64,000 bases of DNA from Oscillospiraceae bacterium (GCA_015066565.1 SVOB01000001.1:62001-126000); one strand, 5' to 3'. Shown: positions 1-9,316, counted from the first letter of the stretch. Notes: a model not told the origin generated them from the sequence alone. Numbers and translations: made by a program.

Positions 1-1374
1 TTTATCGAACTCGGCGCTGACGAAGACCAGCTTGAATTCCCCGTAGTTTACGCTTCGGCAAAGGACGGCTATTCTTCGCTTGACCCCGATGACAGACAGG
101 GCGATATGGGACCGCTTCTCGATTCAATTCTCAAAAATATTGAACCGCCCGAGGGCGTTATCGAAGCGCCTGTTCAGATTCTTATTTCTTCACTCGGTTA
201 TGACGACTATGTAGGAAGAATCGGTATCGGAAGAGTTGAGAGAGGAATAATAAAGAGAAATCAGCAGGTAGTTCTCTGTAAGACTGACGGAAATCAGGAA
301 AACGTCAAGATTTCAAAGCTCTATCAGTTCGAGGGACTTAAAAGGCAAGAGGTCGAAGAGGCTTCGGCAGGCGATTTAATCGCGATTTCTGGAATTTCCG
401 ATATAAATATCGGTGAAACAATCTGCGACAGCGAATGTATTGAACCGCTTCCCTTTGTTAAGATTGACGAGCCAACTCTGTCAATGAATTTCATTGTAAA
501 CGACAGCCCGTTCGCGGGAAGAGAGGGTAAGTTTGTAACCTCCCGTAATCTTCGCGACAGACTTTTTAAAGAGGTTGAAACCAACGTCAGTATGCGCGTT
601 GAAGAAACCGAAAGCACCGATACATTTAAGGTTTCGGGCAGGGGTGAGCTTCACCTTTCAATTCTCATTGAAACAATGCGCCGTCAGGGCTATGAATTCC
701 AGGTTTCAAGACCCAAAGTTATTATGAAAAAGGAAAACGGAAAAACCCTTGAGCCTATGGAATTGTTGATAGTTGAGGTTCCCGAGCAGTACGTCGGCGC
801 GGTAATGGAAAAAATCGGTTCACGTAAGGGCGAGCTTGAAAATATGGGCGCCCGCCAGGGCGGTGCAACCCATCTTGAATTCAAAATACCAGCAAGAGGA
901 CTTATCGGCTACCGTTCGGAGTTTATGACGGACACAAACGGAAACGGTATTATGAACAACCTTTTCGCAGGTTATGAGGAATACAAGGGCGATATCCAGA
1001 CCCGTGAAAGAGGCTCGATCGTTGTTCACGAAACAGGAACTACAACGGGTTACGGACTTTTCAATACTCAGGACAGGGGACGTCTTTTCGTAGGACCCGG
1101 CGTTGATGTCTATGAGGGAATGATAGTCGGCGAATGCGCAAAGAACGAGGATATAACCTGCAACGTATGCAAATCAAAGCATCTGACGAACACCCGCGCT
1201 TCAGGCTCCGATGACGCTTTAAGGCTTGTTCCTCCGAGCAATCTCAGCCTTGAGCAGTGCATGGAATTTATTAAGGACGACGAATTGCTGGAGGTTACTC
1301 CCGTTTCGCTGCGTCTGAGAAAAAAGATACTCGCAAAGGACTTAAGACTAAAAGAACAGTTCAGAAATAAGTGA
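1..1374 (+). CDS. typA: Translational GTPase TypA/BipA, 3' part (5' end outside window)
   Basis: The reading frame is open from base 1, so the gene is cut by the window edge. About 457 residues are visible of a protein that is usually near 610. The first residues are the end of the G domain (FPVVYASAKDGY); the P-loop and the NKxD region lie upstream. The beta-barrel domain II, the EF-G-like domains III and V (RGELHLSILIETMRRQGYEF) and the TypA-specific C-terminal domain are all present. TypA is a ribosome-associated GTPase that helps 50S assembly and growth under stress or cold. The next gene starts 8 nt after the stop. Family assignment is firm. Confidence 0.96.
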   Translation, partial: FIELGADEDQLEFPVVYASAKDGYSSLDPDDRQGDMGPLLDSILKNIEPPEGVIEAPVQILISSLGYDDYVGRIGIGRVERGIIKRNQQVVLCKTDGNQENVKISKLYQFEGLKRQEVEEASAGDLIAISGISDINIGETICDSECIEPLPFVKIDEPTLSMNFIVNDSPFAGREGKFVTSRNLRDRLFKEVETNVSMRVEETESTDTFKVSGRGELHLSILIETMRRQGYEFQVSRPKVIMKKENGKTLEPMELLIVEVPEQYVGAVMEKIGSRKGELENMGARQGGATHLEFKIPARGLIGYRSEFMTDTNGNGIMNNLFAGYEEYKGDIQTRERGSIVVHETGTTTGYGLFNTQDRGRLFVGPGVDVYEGMIVGECAKNEDITCNVCKSKHLTNTRASGSDDALRLVPPSNLSLEQCMEFIKDDELLEVTPVSLRLRKKILAKDLRLKEQFRNK

Positions 1375-1382
1375 GGTAAAAT

Positions 1383-1778
1383 ATGGATTACACACAATGG
1401 GCGAGAGACACTTTTAAGGATGATACCTACGCTACCGAGATTACTGGCATAGTAATTGACAAAGCCGTTGACGGAACGTCCGTATGCAGTCTTGAAATCG
1501 GTGAAAAACATCTTAACGCCGACGACCATGTTATGGGCGGAGTTACGTTTACAATCGCCGACCTTGCGTTTGCGGTTGCGGCCAATGTCGGCGAGCTGAC
1601 AACGGTTTCAATAAACAGTTCAATCAGTTTTATCGGCGTTGCAAAGGGCAAAAAGCTCATAGCCGAGGGTAAAACTATTAAGTCCGGAAGAAGCACCTGT
1701 ACCGTTTCAGTAGATGTTCATGATGAAATAGGCACAAAGGTCGCCTATGCCGTATTTACCGGAATGAGAGTAAGATAA
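1383..1778 (+). CDS. PaaI-like hotdog-fold thioesterase
   Basis: A 131-residue single hotdog domain. The PaaI-type active-site stretch is visible as H43, N45, H49, G52-G53 and D60 (HLNADDHVMGG, then IADLAF). The family hydrolyses acyl-CoA thioesters, often phenylacetyl or other aromatic CoA esters, as a tetramer in the cytosol. The substrate cannot be read from the sequence. A GAGG-type ribosome binding site (RBS) overlaps the end of typA, so the two are probably co-transcribed. A hairpin follows the stop. Confidence 0.82.
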   Translation: MDYTQWARDTFKDDTYATEITGIVIDKAVDGTSVCSLEIGEKHLNADDHVMGGVTFTIADLAFAVAANVGELTTVSINSSISFIGVAKGKKLIAEGKTIKSGRSTCTVSVDVHDEIGTKVAYAVFTGMRVR

Positions 1779-1793
1779 GTGATAAATATTTTG

Positions 1794-1824
1794 AAGCCCT
1801 GCTTTGTTGCGGGGCTTTCACTTT
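1794..1824 (+). terminator. Probable intrinsic terminator after the thioesterase gene
   Basis: An 8-bp stem (AAGCCCTG pairing CGGGGCTT, one G-U) with an 8-nt loop, followed by a short broken T tract (TCACTTT). The weak T tract makes termination probably partial. Confidence 0.5.
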
Positions 1825-1863
1825 AATAAGGCGGCAAGCATAAGATTAACTGAGGTGATTAAT

Positions 1864-2073
1864 ATGTATGCGCTTGCCGTAGGCAGTATTACGACTGCTC
1901 AAAGAGGAAAGAGTATTTTAAATAAAAACGGAATAAAATGCGGTATTCAACGCTACTACGGAGAAAAACAGATTGGCTGCGGCTACGTTCTGACGGTTTC
2001 CGATAATATAGATAAATGCAGAAATATTTTAAACTCAGTCGGTATTAAAATACTGGATGTGAGTAAAAAGTGA
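1864..2073 (+). CDS. DUF3343 family protein (putative Se/S carrier-like)
   Basis: A 69-residue protein. I chose the ATG behind a GAGGTGAT RBS rather than an upstream in-frame start that lies inside the preceding terminator hairpin. The start MYALAVGSITTAQRG and the G-C-G-Y segment near residue 40 (IGCGYVLTV) match the DUF3343 family, which Pfam describes as a putative Se/S carrier. The stop overlaps the GTG start of the cysteine desulfurase (GTGA), so the two are translationally coupled. A role as sulfur or selenium acceptor is inference from this pairing and from the conserved cysteine. Confidence 0.75.
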   Translation: MYALAVGSITTAQRGKSILNKNGIKCGIQRYYGEKQIGCGYVLTVSDNIDKCRNILNSVGIKILDVSKK

Positions 2074-3215
2074 TTTATCTTGATAATGCCGCAACGACCT
2101 ACCCGAAGCCGAATTGTGTTTTAAAGTCGGTAAAACGCTCCGTAAGCAAGCTCGGCGCTAATCCGGGCAGGTCAGGCTATAAAATGGCTCTTGACACAGC
2201 CGAGGCGATTTATGAGGCGAGAGAAGCGGTAAGTTCTTTTTTTAACGCAAAAAGCGCCGAAAACATCATTTTTACTCAGAACTGTACACAGGCACTTAAT
2301 ATCTGTATCAAAGGACTTGCGGAAAAGGGTAAGAACTTTGTCTGCTCTTCCCTTGAGCACAATGCGGTTTCAAGGCCTCTATATAAACTGAAAAGCAGGG
2401 GAATATGTGATTATTCGGTAGCCGAAATAGATGTGAACAGCGACAAAAATACCGTTAATAATTTTAACAATCTTATTGACGAAAATACTGCCGCCGTTAT
2501 TCTGACCGTGGCTTCAAACGTTTTCGGAATTATAACGCCGGTAAAAATGATTTCCTCTCTTTGCAAAAGCAGGGGAGTGCCTTTGATTTTAGACTGTGCC
2601 CAGGCTGCGGGTATTCTCAAACTTGACTGTGAGGAGCTCGGCGCGGATTTTTTGTGCGTTGCGGCGCATAAGGGTTTGTATACACCGGCGGGGCTCGGAA
2701 TATTGGTTATTAATTCTGACATTATTCCCGACACACTTAGCGAGGGCGGAACGGGAAGTAATTCGCTTTCTCTTTCGCAGCCCGACTTTCTTCCCGATAT
2801 GTTTGAAAGCGGAACGCTTAATACTTCAAGCATTATTTCGCTTTCCGAATCAATCAGGCTTATAAATAAAATCGGATTGGGCAGAATTTACTCTCACGAA
2901 TATCTTCTTCTGAAATATCTTGAAGAAGCTCTTTCCGAAATGAAAAATGTTAAGCTTTATACTTCGTTTTCCGAAAACCAAAGGCTTGCGCCTGTTTTGT
3001 CGTTTAATATAAACGGTATTCCCAGCGAACTTGTAGGAATGAAACTTGCCAAAAAAGGCGTTTGCGTAAGGGCGGGTTATCACTGTTCGTTTTTAGCCCA
3101 TAAAAGCTTCGGTACTCTTGAAAACGGAACGGTAAGAATTTCTCCGTCAATTTTCACTAAAAAAGGTGATATTAATTTTACTATAAATTGCATTAATAAA
3201 TTGCAAATTAAATAA
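2070..3215 (+). CDS. Class-II (SufS/CsdA-like) cysteine desulfurase
   Basis: A 381-residue fold-type I PLP aminotransferase of class V. Visible residues are the N-terminal YLDNAATTYPKP, the ring-stacking H97 in SSLEHN, D175 in LDCAQ, the PLP-binding Lys K201 in AAHKGLYTP, and the catalytic-loop Cys C339 in RAGYHCS. These enzymes take sulfur from cysteine as an enzyme persulfide for Fe-S clusters, thio-modified tRNA or selenium delivery. The GTG start overlaps the stop of the DUF3343 gene. There are no suf or isc scaffold genes beside it, so its acceptor is uncertain. Confidence 0.9.
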   Translation: MIYLDNAATTYPKPNCVLKSVKRSVSKLGANPGRSGYKMALDTAEAIYEAREAVSSFFNAKSAENIIFTQNCTQALNICIKGLAEKGKNFVCSSLEHNAVSRPLYKLKSRGICDYSVAEIDVNSDKNTVNNFNNLIDENTAAVILTVASNVFGIITPVKMISSLCKSRGVPLILDCAQAAGILKLDCEELGADFLCVAAHKGLYTPAGLGILVINSDIIPDTLSEGGTGSNSLSLSQPDFLPDMFESGTLNTSSIISLSESIRLINKIGLGRIYSHEYLLLKYLEEALSEMKNVKLYTSFSENQRLAPVLSFNINGIPSELVGMKLAKKGVCVRAGYHCSFLAHKSFGTLENGTVRISPSIFTKKGDINFTINCINKLQIK

Positions 3216-3229
3216 ATATATGATATAAT
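3201..3229 (+). promoter_or_regulatory. Sigma-A-type promoter for the cdaA operon
   Basis: TTGCAA (3201-3206), a 17-nt spacer, then TATAAT (3224-3229) with an extended TG one base upstream. It overlaps the last codons of the cysteine desulfurase gene and leaves a leader of about 70 nt before cdaA. Confidence 0.7.
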
Positions 3230-3305
3230 ATACCGTAATGTGCAGTAGTGTTTTTGTTTTTCTGCGTGTTTCGGTATTTTATTTTTGAAAAAAGTTGGTG
3301 AAAAT

Positions 3306-4190
3306 ATGATTATAGCTTTGACGATAAAGGACGTAATAAACGAGATGTGGGGCGTTCTCAAGGGCTTTAACTGGCTTACGGATTTACTTGATATTGTTCT
3401 CGTCGCCTTTATTCTTTACGGCGCGTTCAAGCTCATCCGTGACAGTAAGGCTATGCAGCTTGTTAAGGGCATTTTGCTTCTTGCCGTTCTCTACGCTGTT
3501 GTTACTCTTCTGAAAATGCAGGCGAGCTCATATCTTTTCAGTATCCTTTTCGGAAATCTTTTCCTTATGCTCGTAATCGTTTTCACTCCCGAAATACGAA
3601 ATGCGCTTGAAAGCGTCGGAAGAACCTCTGTTTTCAATCTCGGTAATTTCCTTCAGATAGGAAGAGACGACCTCAAGCGTCAGGAACAGATGAATATCAC
3701 TATTAACGCTGTCTGTAAAGAGGTTTCCGAGCTTTCGGATTCAAAAACAGGCGCTCTGATAGTTTTTGAGAAAGACACCAATTTAGGTGAAATCATTAAA
3801 ACGGGTACTATAATTGACGCCAAGGTAACGCCCGAGTTACTCGGCAATATCTTTTACCCGAAGGCTCCCTTGCACGACGGCGCAGTTATTATAAGAAATT
3901 CAAGAGTTGCCGCCGCAGGCTGTATTTTGCCGCTGACGTTTAATTCAAATATCGGACGCGAGCTTGGCACAAGACACCGCGCCGCAATCGGTATGAGCGA
4001 AGAAAGCGACGCCATTATTGTTATAGTTTCCGAAGAGTCCGGCTCAATTTCCTTTGCTTATAAGGGAAGATTAAAGCACGGCATTTCAGAGGGCGAGCTT
4101 CGTGAGATACTGACAAATCAGTTCCTTTCGGCTGAAAAGGTCGATAGGGATTCAAAGAGAAGAAAAAAGAATAAGGAGGAGGGAAAATAA
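3306..4190 (+). CDS. cdaA: Diadenylate cyclase CdaA
   Basis: A 294-residue protein with about three N-terminal membrane segments (residues ~20-100) and a cytosolic DAC domain. The two catalytic motifs are visible: DGA at 191-193 (LHDGAVII) and RHR at 223-225 (GTRHRAA). It condenses two ATP into the second messenger c-di-AMP, which controls potassium and osmolyte uptake and wall homeostasis. The ATG after a GGTG motif is preferred over a TTG seven codons upstream. The stop shares one base with the start of the YbbR gene, its known membrane regulator. No glmM follows in this window, unlike the Bacillus cdaA-cdaR-glmM operon. Confidence 0.95.
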   Translation: MIIALTIKDVINEMWGVLKGFNWLTDLLDIVLVAFILYGAFKLIRDSKAMQLVKGILLLAVLYAVVTLLKMQASSYLFSILFGNLFLMLVIVFTPEIRNALESVGRTSVFNLGNFLQIGRDDLKRQEQMNITINAVCKEVSELSDSKTGALIVFEKDTNLGEIIKTGTIIDAKVTPELLGNIFYPKAPLHDGAVIIRNSRVAAAGCILPLTFNSNIGRELGTRHRAAIGMSEESDAIIVIVSEESGSISFAYKGRLKHGISEGELREILTNQFLSAEKVDRDSKRRKKNKEEGK

Positions 4191-5455
4191 TGTTTTCAAA
4201 AAAAGGTAAGCTCTCCGCACTTATGATGAACAATAAATTCATTGCCGTTTTATCGGTTATAATTTCGCTTGTTCTCTGGATGTGGATAGCGATTGATAAA
4301 AGCCCGATTGAAACAACGGTTATTAAAGACGTTCCCGTTACCATTGACCTTGAAAACAGCGTTCCCTCTCAGTTAGGGCTTGAAATTTTCGGCAATAAGG
4401 ATTTCAAGGTTGACGTTACCGTCTCGGGTAAAAAGTTTGTCGTTCAGACTCTTGACGCCGGTAAGATAACCGTTTCGGCTCAGACGAACTATGTCGACGG
4501 CGCAGGGAAGAAAACTCTTCTTTTAAAGGCGACCGCCAACGCCGATTGCGATGTTGTCGGTTTATCAAGTGATTATATCGACGTTTATTTCGATACTCTT
4601 TCAAAAAAAGAATTCACCGTTGAGCCGGTTGTCAATACCGAGCTTGAAAGCCTTGTCCCCGACGACCTTATGGCAGGCACTTTCGTTCTTTCACAGAACA
4701 GCGTTACCGTTTCGGGACCGAGCTCCGAGGTCAACAGTATTTCGGGAGTACAGGCTGTTATTGATGTTAATGAGGCGTTGACCTCTACTTCGACATTTAA
4801 TCCCGATATTGTTTTCAAGGGAGCTAAAAACACCGACTATCTTTCAATGGATATCGATGAAAAGGATATAACGCTTACCGTTCCCGTCTTAAAGGTTCTC
4901 ACTCTTGACACGACGGTTACCTTCAAGAATACACCGGCGGCGTTTATAAACTCTCCGCTTGACTTCACGGTTTCTCCGTCGCAGTTAAAGGTTGCGCTTC
5001 CCGTTGAAACCGCTGATGACGTTAAAAACGTGAGCGTTGCGACAATTGACTTCTCGTCAATAAGCTCAGGGCATAACACCTATAATTTTACAACAACCGA
5101 TATTACCGATTACAGCGTTCTCAGCGACGTTCAGCAGGTAAGGGTAGTTGTTGACGCTTACGGATATACTTCAAGCAGTTATTCTGTTCCTACGGCTAAC
5201 ATTTCGCTTAAAAACGTTCCCGATAAGTTTACCGTAAAAACCGATGGCAAGCAGATTGAAAACGTAAAAATTATCGGTACTGAAGAGGAATTGCAGAAGC
5301 TTACAAATTCCGATTTGTTCGCTGAAATTGATTTGAGCGGAGTTAATCTTAAAGAGGGCAGTAATACGGTTGAAGCCACCATTACCGTCAAAGGCAGCGA
5401 TAGCTGCTGGGGCTACGGAAAATATGAGGTTACGGTTGACGCAACCGCAAAATAA
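4190..5455 (+). CDS. cdaR: YbbR-domain protein, CdaR-like regulator of CdaA
   Basis: A 421-residue protein with one N-terminal membrane helix (~residues 15-33, rich in I, V, L and W) and an extracytoplasmic part made of about four YbbR-type beta-rich repeats. Repeated pieces such as VTVSGPSSEV and the alternating hydrophobic strands are visible. CdaR proteins bind CdaA through the membrane and adjust c-di-AMP output. The start overlaps the cdaA stop by one base, giving tight coupling. Conservation of the repeats is low, but the position and layout make the call safe. Confidence 0.88.
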   Translation: MFSKKGKLSALMMNNKFIAVLSVIISLVLWMWIAIDKSPIETTVIKDVPVTIDLENSVPSQLGLEIFGNKDFKVDVTVSGKKFVVQTLDAGKITVSAQTNYVDGAGKKTLLLKATANADCDVVGLSSDYIDVYFDTLSKKEFTVEPVVNTELESLVPDDLMAGTFVLSQNSVTVSGPSSEVNSISGVQAVIDVNEALTSTSTFNPDIVFKGAKNTDYLSMDIDEKDITLTVPVLKVLTLDTTVTFKNTPAAFINSPLDFTVSPSQLKVALPVETADDVKNVSVATIDFSSISSGHNTYNFTTTDITDYSVLSDVQQVRVVVDAYGYTSSSYSVPTANISLKNVPDKFTVKTDGKQIENVKIIGTEEELQKLTNSDLFAEIDLSGVNLKEGSNTVEATITVKGSDSCWGYGKYEVTVDATAK

Positions 5456-5471
5456 AAATCAGGAGATTTAA

Positions 5472-6512
5472 ATGGCTAAAAAAGAATGTAAATATTCTTC
5501 CGTCGGCGGTCAGGCGCTGATTGAGGGAATAGTTATGAAAGGCCCTAAGGGTAAGGCAATGTGCGTAAGGCTTCCCGACGGAACAATCCATAAGGAATTA
5601 ACGAACAGAGTTTACCTGAAAGATAAATATAAAATAGCCCGCATTCCGCTTTTAAGGGGAGTTATAACCTTTGTTGAAACTCTTATCGACAGCTACGGCG
5701 ACCTTATGAAATCCGCCGAGATTTCAGGCTTCGCCGAGGTTGAGGACGCCCCTGCCGAGTCTAAAATCGACAAATGGATTGGCGAGCATTTCGGGAAGGG
5801 AATGATGGCTGTTATATCCGTCATTTCTGTAATTCTCAGCCTTGCGCTTTCAGTCGGCATATTTATTTATATACCGTCGCTTCTTGTCGATTTGTTCGAT
5901 AAATATATTACCCATGACGCGCTTGTTAAAATTCATCCCTTGCTTGAGGGCGTTATAAGAATAATTATTTTCGTTCTCTATATGTGGATTGTGTCAAAGC
6001 AAAAGGATATTAAGCGCGTGTTTATGTACCACGGCGCCGAGCATAAATCTATTTTCTGTTTTGAAAACGGTCTTGAACTGACGGTTGAAAACGTAAGAAA
6101 ACAGTTGAGGTTTCATCCGAGATGCGGAACAAGCTTCATTTTCGTAATGCTTATTCTCAGTATTGCGGTTTCATCCTGCCTTGTGCTGATTTTCCCGAAT
6201 CTTGCAACTGTAAGCAGACCGCTGTGGATTATTGTTAAACTGCTCGTTCTTCCGTTTGTAATGGGACTCGGCTATGAATTTATAAAATACGCCGCCAAGC
6301 ACGATAATATTTTTGTTTCAATACTTGCGGCGCCTGGACTTTGGATGCAGAGAATAACGACCAAAGAGCCGACGGATGACATAATCGAGGTCGGTATTGC
6401 TTCCTTAAAGGTTGCTCTTTACGGTTTGCAGGAAGAGGAAAAGGAAGAAAAAACAATTGAAGAAATGCCTCGATTTGAGGATACTTTGAATGATGAAGAT
6501 GAAAGTATCTGA
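5472..6512 (+). CDS. DUF1385 (YqhQ-like) membrane protein
   Basis: A 346-residue protein of the DUF1385 family. It starts SVGGQALIEGIVMKGPKG, which is the family signature. At least four membrane helices follow (about residues 110-135, 155-175, 210-260), and the loop between them carries YHGAEHKSIFCFENG and HPRCGTSF, the other conserved blocks. The C-terminus is acidic. Biochemical function is not known. In many Firmicutes it sits next to prmC and ribosomal genes, as here, where prmC overlaps its end by 23 nt. Confidence 0.88.
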   Translation: MAKKECKYSSVGGQALIEGIVMKGPKGKAMCVRLPDGTIHKELTNRVYLKDKYKIARIPLLRGVITFVETLIDSYGDLMKSAEISGFAEVEDAPAESKIDKWIGEHFGKGMMAVISVISVILSLALSVGIFIYIPSLLVDLFDKYITHDALVKIHPLLEGVIRIIIFVLYMWIVSKQKDIKRVFMYHGAEHKSIFCFENGLELTVENVRKQLRFHPRCGTSFIFVMLILSIAVSSCLVLIFPNLATVSRPLWIIVKLLVLPFVMGLGYEFIKYAAKHDNIFVSILAAPGLWMQRITTKEPTDDIIEVGIASLKVALYGLQEEEKEEKTIEEMPRFEDTLNDEDESI

Positions 6513-7323
6513 CGCTTATAAAAAGGCGGTGGATTTTTTAGAAGAAAAAGGCGTTGGAAACGCTTCTTTTGAAACCGATTGTCTTTTTGAAAAATTCTTA
6601 TCGGTTAACCGTGTTAAAAGAATTACCGACGGGGATAAAGAGGTTGATTACAGTGTAATTGAGCCGTTGCTTGAAAAAAGAATCAGCGGCGTTCCCGTTC
6701 AGTATATTCTCGGTTCGTGGGAATTCTTCGGCTTTGAATATGAGGTGGGCGAGGGTGTTCTGATACCTAGACCCGAAACAGAAATCCTTGTCGAAAAAGC
6801 GCTCAAACTCTTAAAAACTGCGGACAACCCCGTTATAATCGATTTATGCGCAGGCTCGGGCTGTATCGGTCTTACTCTCGCAAGGCTTATTCCGTCGAGC
6901 GAGGTTTACCTTTTTGAAAAGAGCGAAAAGGCTTTCGTATTCCTTTCAAAAAACGCTGAAAAAATACAAAACGCAACCGTTATTAAAACGGATATTTTTC
7001 AAACGGATTGCGAAAAATATAAAAAACCCGATTTAATCATTTCAAACCCGCCTTATATAAAAACAGACGAAATCCCGTCGCTTCAGACAGAGGTCCTTAA
7101 CGAGCCGAAAATGGCTCTTGACGGGGGAAAAGACGGACTTGATTTTTACAGATTAATCAGTGAAAAATGGCTTGAGCTTATTAATAAAAACGGCTTTGTC
7201 GCTGTTGAGTGCGGCGAAGAACAGGCAAAAGATATTGAAAAATTATTCAGCAAAGAGTGCAAAAAAACATATTCCGTTAAAGATTATAACGGAACAGAAA
7301 GAATTGTTATCGGAGAGAAATAA
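6490..7323 (+). CDS. prmC: Release factor glutamine methyltransferase PrmC
   Basis: A 277-residue SAM-dependent methyltransferase that methylates the GGQ glutamine of release factors RF1 and RF2. The N-terminal helical domain is followed by the SAM-binding loop (IDLCAGSGCIG, residues 117-127) and the catalytic NPPY motif (186-189). The first of several clustered ATGs is used because a GAGG lies 9 nt upstream. It overlaps the DUF1385 gene. prfA, a common neighbour, is not adjacent. Confidence 0.95.
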   Translation: MMKMKVSDAYKKAVDFLEEKGVGNASFETDCLFEKFLSVNRVKRITDGDKEVDYSVIEPLLEKRISGVPVQYILGSWEFFGFEYEVGEGVLIPRPETEILVEKALKLLKTADNPVIIDLCAGSGCIGLTLARLIPSSEVYLFEKSEKAFVFLSKNAEKIQNATVIKTDIFQTDCEKYKKPDLIISNPPYIKTDEIPSLQTEVLNEPKMALDGGKDGLDFYRLISEKWLELINKNGFVAVECGEEQAKDIEKLFSKECKKTYSVKDYNGTERIVIGEK

Positions 7324-7326
7324 ACT

Positions 7327-8004
7327 ATGCTTTTTCAGATTATAAGAGGCGCGAATATATACGACCTGATTGCTTATGTTTTCGCTATGGCTTTTGTCGT
7401 ATTCTGCACCTTGCCTATACACGAATGCGCCCACGCCCTTGTCGCCTATAAGCTCGGCGACAGTACGGCTAAAAATATGGGAAGACTTACTATTAATCCC
7501 GTCGCCCATATTGACTGGATAGGCGCTCTGATGATTCTTATCGTAGGCTTTGGTTACGCAAAACCCGTTCCCGTAAACGCAAGGAATTTCAAAAACCCGA
7601 AACTCGGTATGGCGCTGTCGGCATTGGCAGGTCCCTTGTCAAATATATTAATGGCTCAGATATTCCTTTTCGGCTTGCAGGCTGTAAATCATTTCTGCGA
7701 CCCGGCTTCAATTCTCTGGGGCGCCGTTTACAGCTTTCTGTATTTTGCCGCTTTGGTAAATATAAGCCTTGCGGTATTTAACCTTATCCCGATTCCGCCT
7801 CTTGACGGCTCAAGAATTCTCAGTGCGGTTTTACCCGATAAGTATTATTTCAAGTTAATGCAGTATGAAAGATATATCGTAATTGTTGTCTTTGTGCTTC
7901 TCTTAACCGGCGTTTTGTCAACGCCGTTATCGTGGCTTTCGGGACTCCTTCTCAAAGCGATGAATTATATTGCGGCTCTGCCGTTTGGAGGTTTGCTCAA
8001 ATAA
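7327..8004 (+). CDS. Site-2 protease family (M50) membrane metalloprotease
   Basis: A 225-residue, multi-helix membrane protein. The zinc motif HExxH is H32-E33-C-A-H36 in the first helix, and the third ligand lies in NLIPIPPLDG (N152 to D160-G161). It lacks a PDZ domain, so it belongs to the short YwhC/SpoIVFB-like group rather than RseP. The substrate is unknown. It is placed directly before scpA, sharing one base, which is a common arrangement in Firmicutes. Confidence 0.87.
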   Translation: MLFQIIRGANIYDLIAYVFAMAFVVFCTLPIHECAHALVAYKLGDSTAKNMGRLTINPVAHIDWIGALMILIVGFGYAKPVPVNARNFKNPKLGMALSALAGPLSNILMAQIFLFGLQAVNHFCDPASILWGAVYSFLYFAALVNISLAVFNLIPIPPLDGSRILSAVLPDKYYFKLMQYERYIVIVVFVLLLTGVLSTPLSWLSGLLLKAMNYIAALPFGGLLK

Positions 8005-8741
8005 TGGAGCAGATAAACTATAAGCTTGAGGTTTTTGAAGGTCCTCTCGACCTGCTTTTAAGCCTCATTTCAAAGCATAAACTGAATATTAACGATATTT
8101 CTATTGTTGAGCTTGTTGACCAGTATATCGCCTATGTCAATAATATGAAGCAAGCCGATATGTACGTCGCCAGCGAGTTTATTGAAATGGCGGCAAGGCT
8201 TATCTATATTAAAACTGTTTCTCTCCTTCCTAAATATGAAGAAGCCGAGCAGTTGAAGGACGAGCTTCAGGGCGAGTTAATCGCTTATCAGACCTGTAAA
8301 CAGGTCGCAAAGAAATTAAGCGAGAACACGGACGGCTTTAATCATTTTGTAAGAGATATGGAAAAGGTTGAGCCCGACAGAACTTATACAAGGCTTCACG
8401 AAGCTCAGGAACTGATTTCAGCCTATATTTCGGCTGCGGGAAGACGTCTGCGTTCGCTTCCGCCGAGCATTGACGCTTTTTCGGGAATTGTCGCTAAAAA
8501 GATTGTTTCCGTAAGCTCTAAATTCCGTTCGATTTATTCAAAACTGAAAAAAGGAAAAAAGACTAAATTCAATTCTCTTTTTGAGGACGCCGAAACACGC
8601 TCGGACCTTGTGGCAACGTTTTTAGCGGTCCTTGAAATGACGAAATTAAAGAAAATAAAGGTTCTCGGCGACGGCAATTCGGTTGAAATCGAATTGCTTG
8701 ACGAGGATTTGGAATTAACCGATAGTGAGGAATGGACGTGA
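8004..8741 (+). CDS. scpA: Segregation and condensation protein ScpA
   Basis: A 245-residue kleisin. The N-terminal block YKLEVFEGPLDLLLSLISKH is diagnostic, and the C-terminal winged-helix half ends in an acidic tail. ScpA bridges the SMC heads and recruits ScpB in the condensin complex. The start ATG lies at the stop of the protease gene (TAATG); a longer upstream reading inside that gene is not used. The end overlaps the scpB start. Confidence 0.95.
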   Translation: MEQINYKLEVFEGPLDLLLSLISKHKLNINDISIVELVDQYIAYVNNMKQADMYVASEFIEMAARLIYIKTVSLLPKYEEAEQLKDELQGELIAYQTCKQVAKKLSENTDGFNHFVRDMEKVEPDRTYTRLHEAQELISAYISAAGRRLRSLPPSIDAFSGIVAKKIVSVSSKFRSIYSKLKKGKKTKFNSLFEDAETRSDLVATFLAVLEMTKLKKIKVLGDGNSVEIELLDEDLELTDSEEWT

Positions 8742-9316
8742 ACGCTAATAAACTTACTTCAGCTTGTGAAGCAATACTTTTCGCATACGGCGAGCCTATG
8801 GAATTATCAAGGCTTTCCGAAGCGCTCGGTATTGAGGACGAGTTGACAGAGCAGCTTTTACTTAATCTTGAAGCTAATCTTGAAGAACGCTCAAGCGGTC
8901 TTCGACTTTTAAAGCTTGAAGATAAATATCAGCTTTCAACTGATACCCAGTATGCCGATTTAATCAGAAGCGTGCTTGAAATAAAAAGAAATACTCCTCT
9001 GTCGCAGGCGGCGTTTGAGGTGCTTGCCATAGTAGCCTATAATCAGCCTATTACGAAGTCTTACATAGAACAGGTCAGGGGAGTTGACTGCTCGGGCGTT
9101 ATTTCTTCGCTTTGTCAGAAAAAGCTCATTGAAGAAAAGGGCAGGCTTGATTTGCCGGGTCGTCCGTTAGTTTACGGAACTACGCCTGAGTTTTTAAGAT
9201 GCTTTTCGCTTTCTTCGCTTGACGATTTGCCTGAATTACCCGAAAACGAAACTAATAAGGGTATTGAAAACGAAGCCGAGGGCGTTGAAGTGATTGAAAC
9301 CGATAATGAAGAATAA
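8738..9316 (+). CDS. scpB: Segregation and condensation protein ScpB
   Basis: A 192-residue protein with two winged-helix domains. The stretch TPLSQAAFEVLAIVAYNQPI and the following ITKSYIEQVRGVD are typical. It works with ScpA and SMC. I place the start at GTG (GTGA overlap with the scpA stop, GAGG 7 nt upstream). An ATG two codons earlier has its RBS only one base away. The C-terminal 25 residues are acidic and poorly conserved. Confidence 0.94.
   Translation: MNANKLTSACEAILFAYGEPMELSRLSEALGIEDELTEQLLLNLEANLEERSSGLRLLKLEDKYQLSTDTQYADLIRSVLEIKRNTPLSQAAFEVLAIVAYNQPITKSYIEQVRGVDCSGVISSLCQKKLIEEKGRLDLPGRPLVYGTTPEFLRCFSLSSLDDLPELPENETNKGIENEAEGVEVIETDNEE

Noticed and set aside
1110-1529. A 139-codon antisense frame across the typA end and thioesterase start
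   Set aside because: It spans two clear sense genes, with no RBS or recognisable domain.
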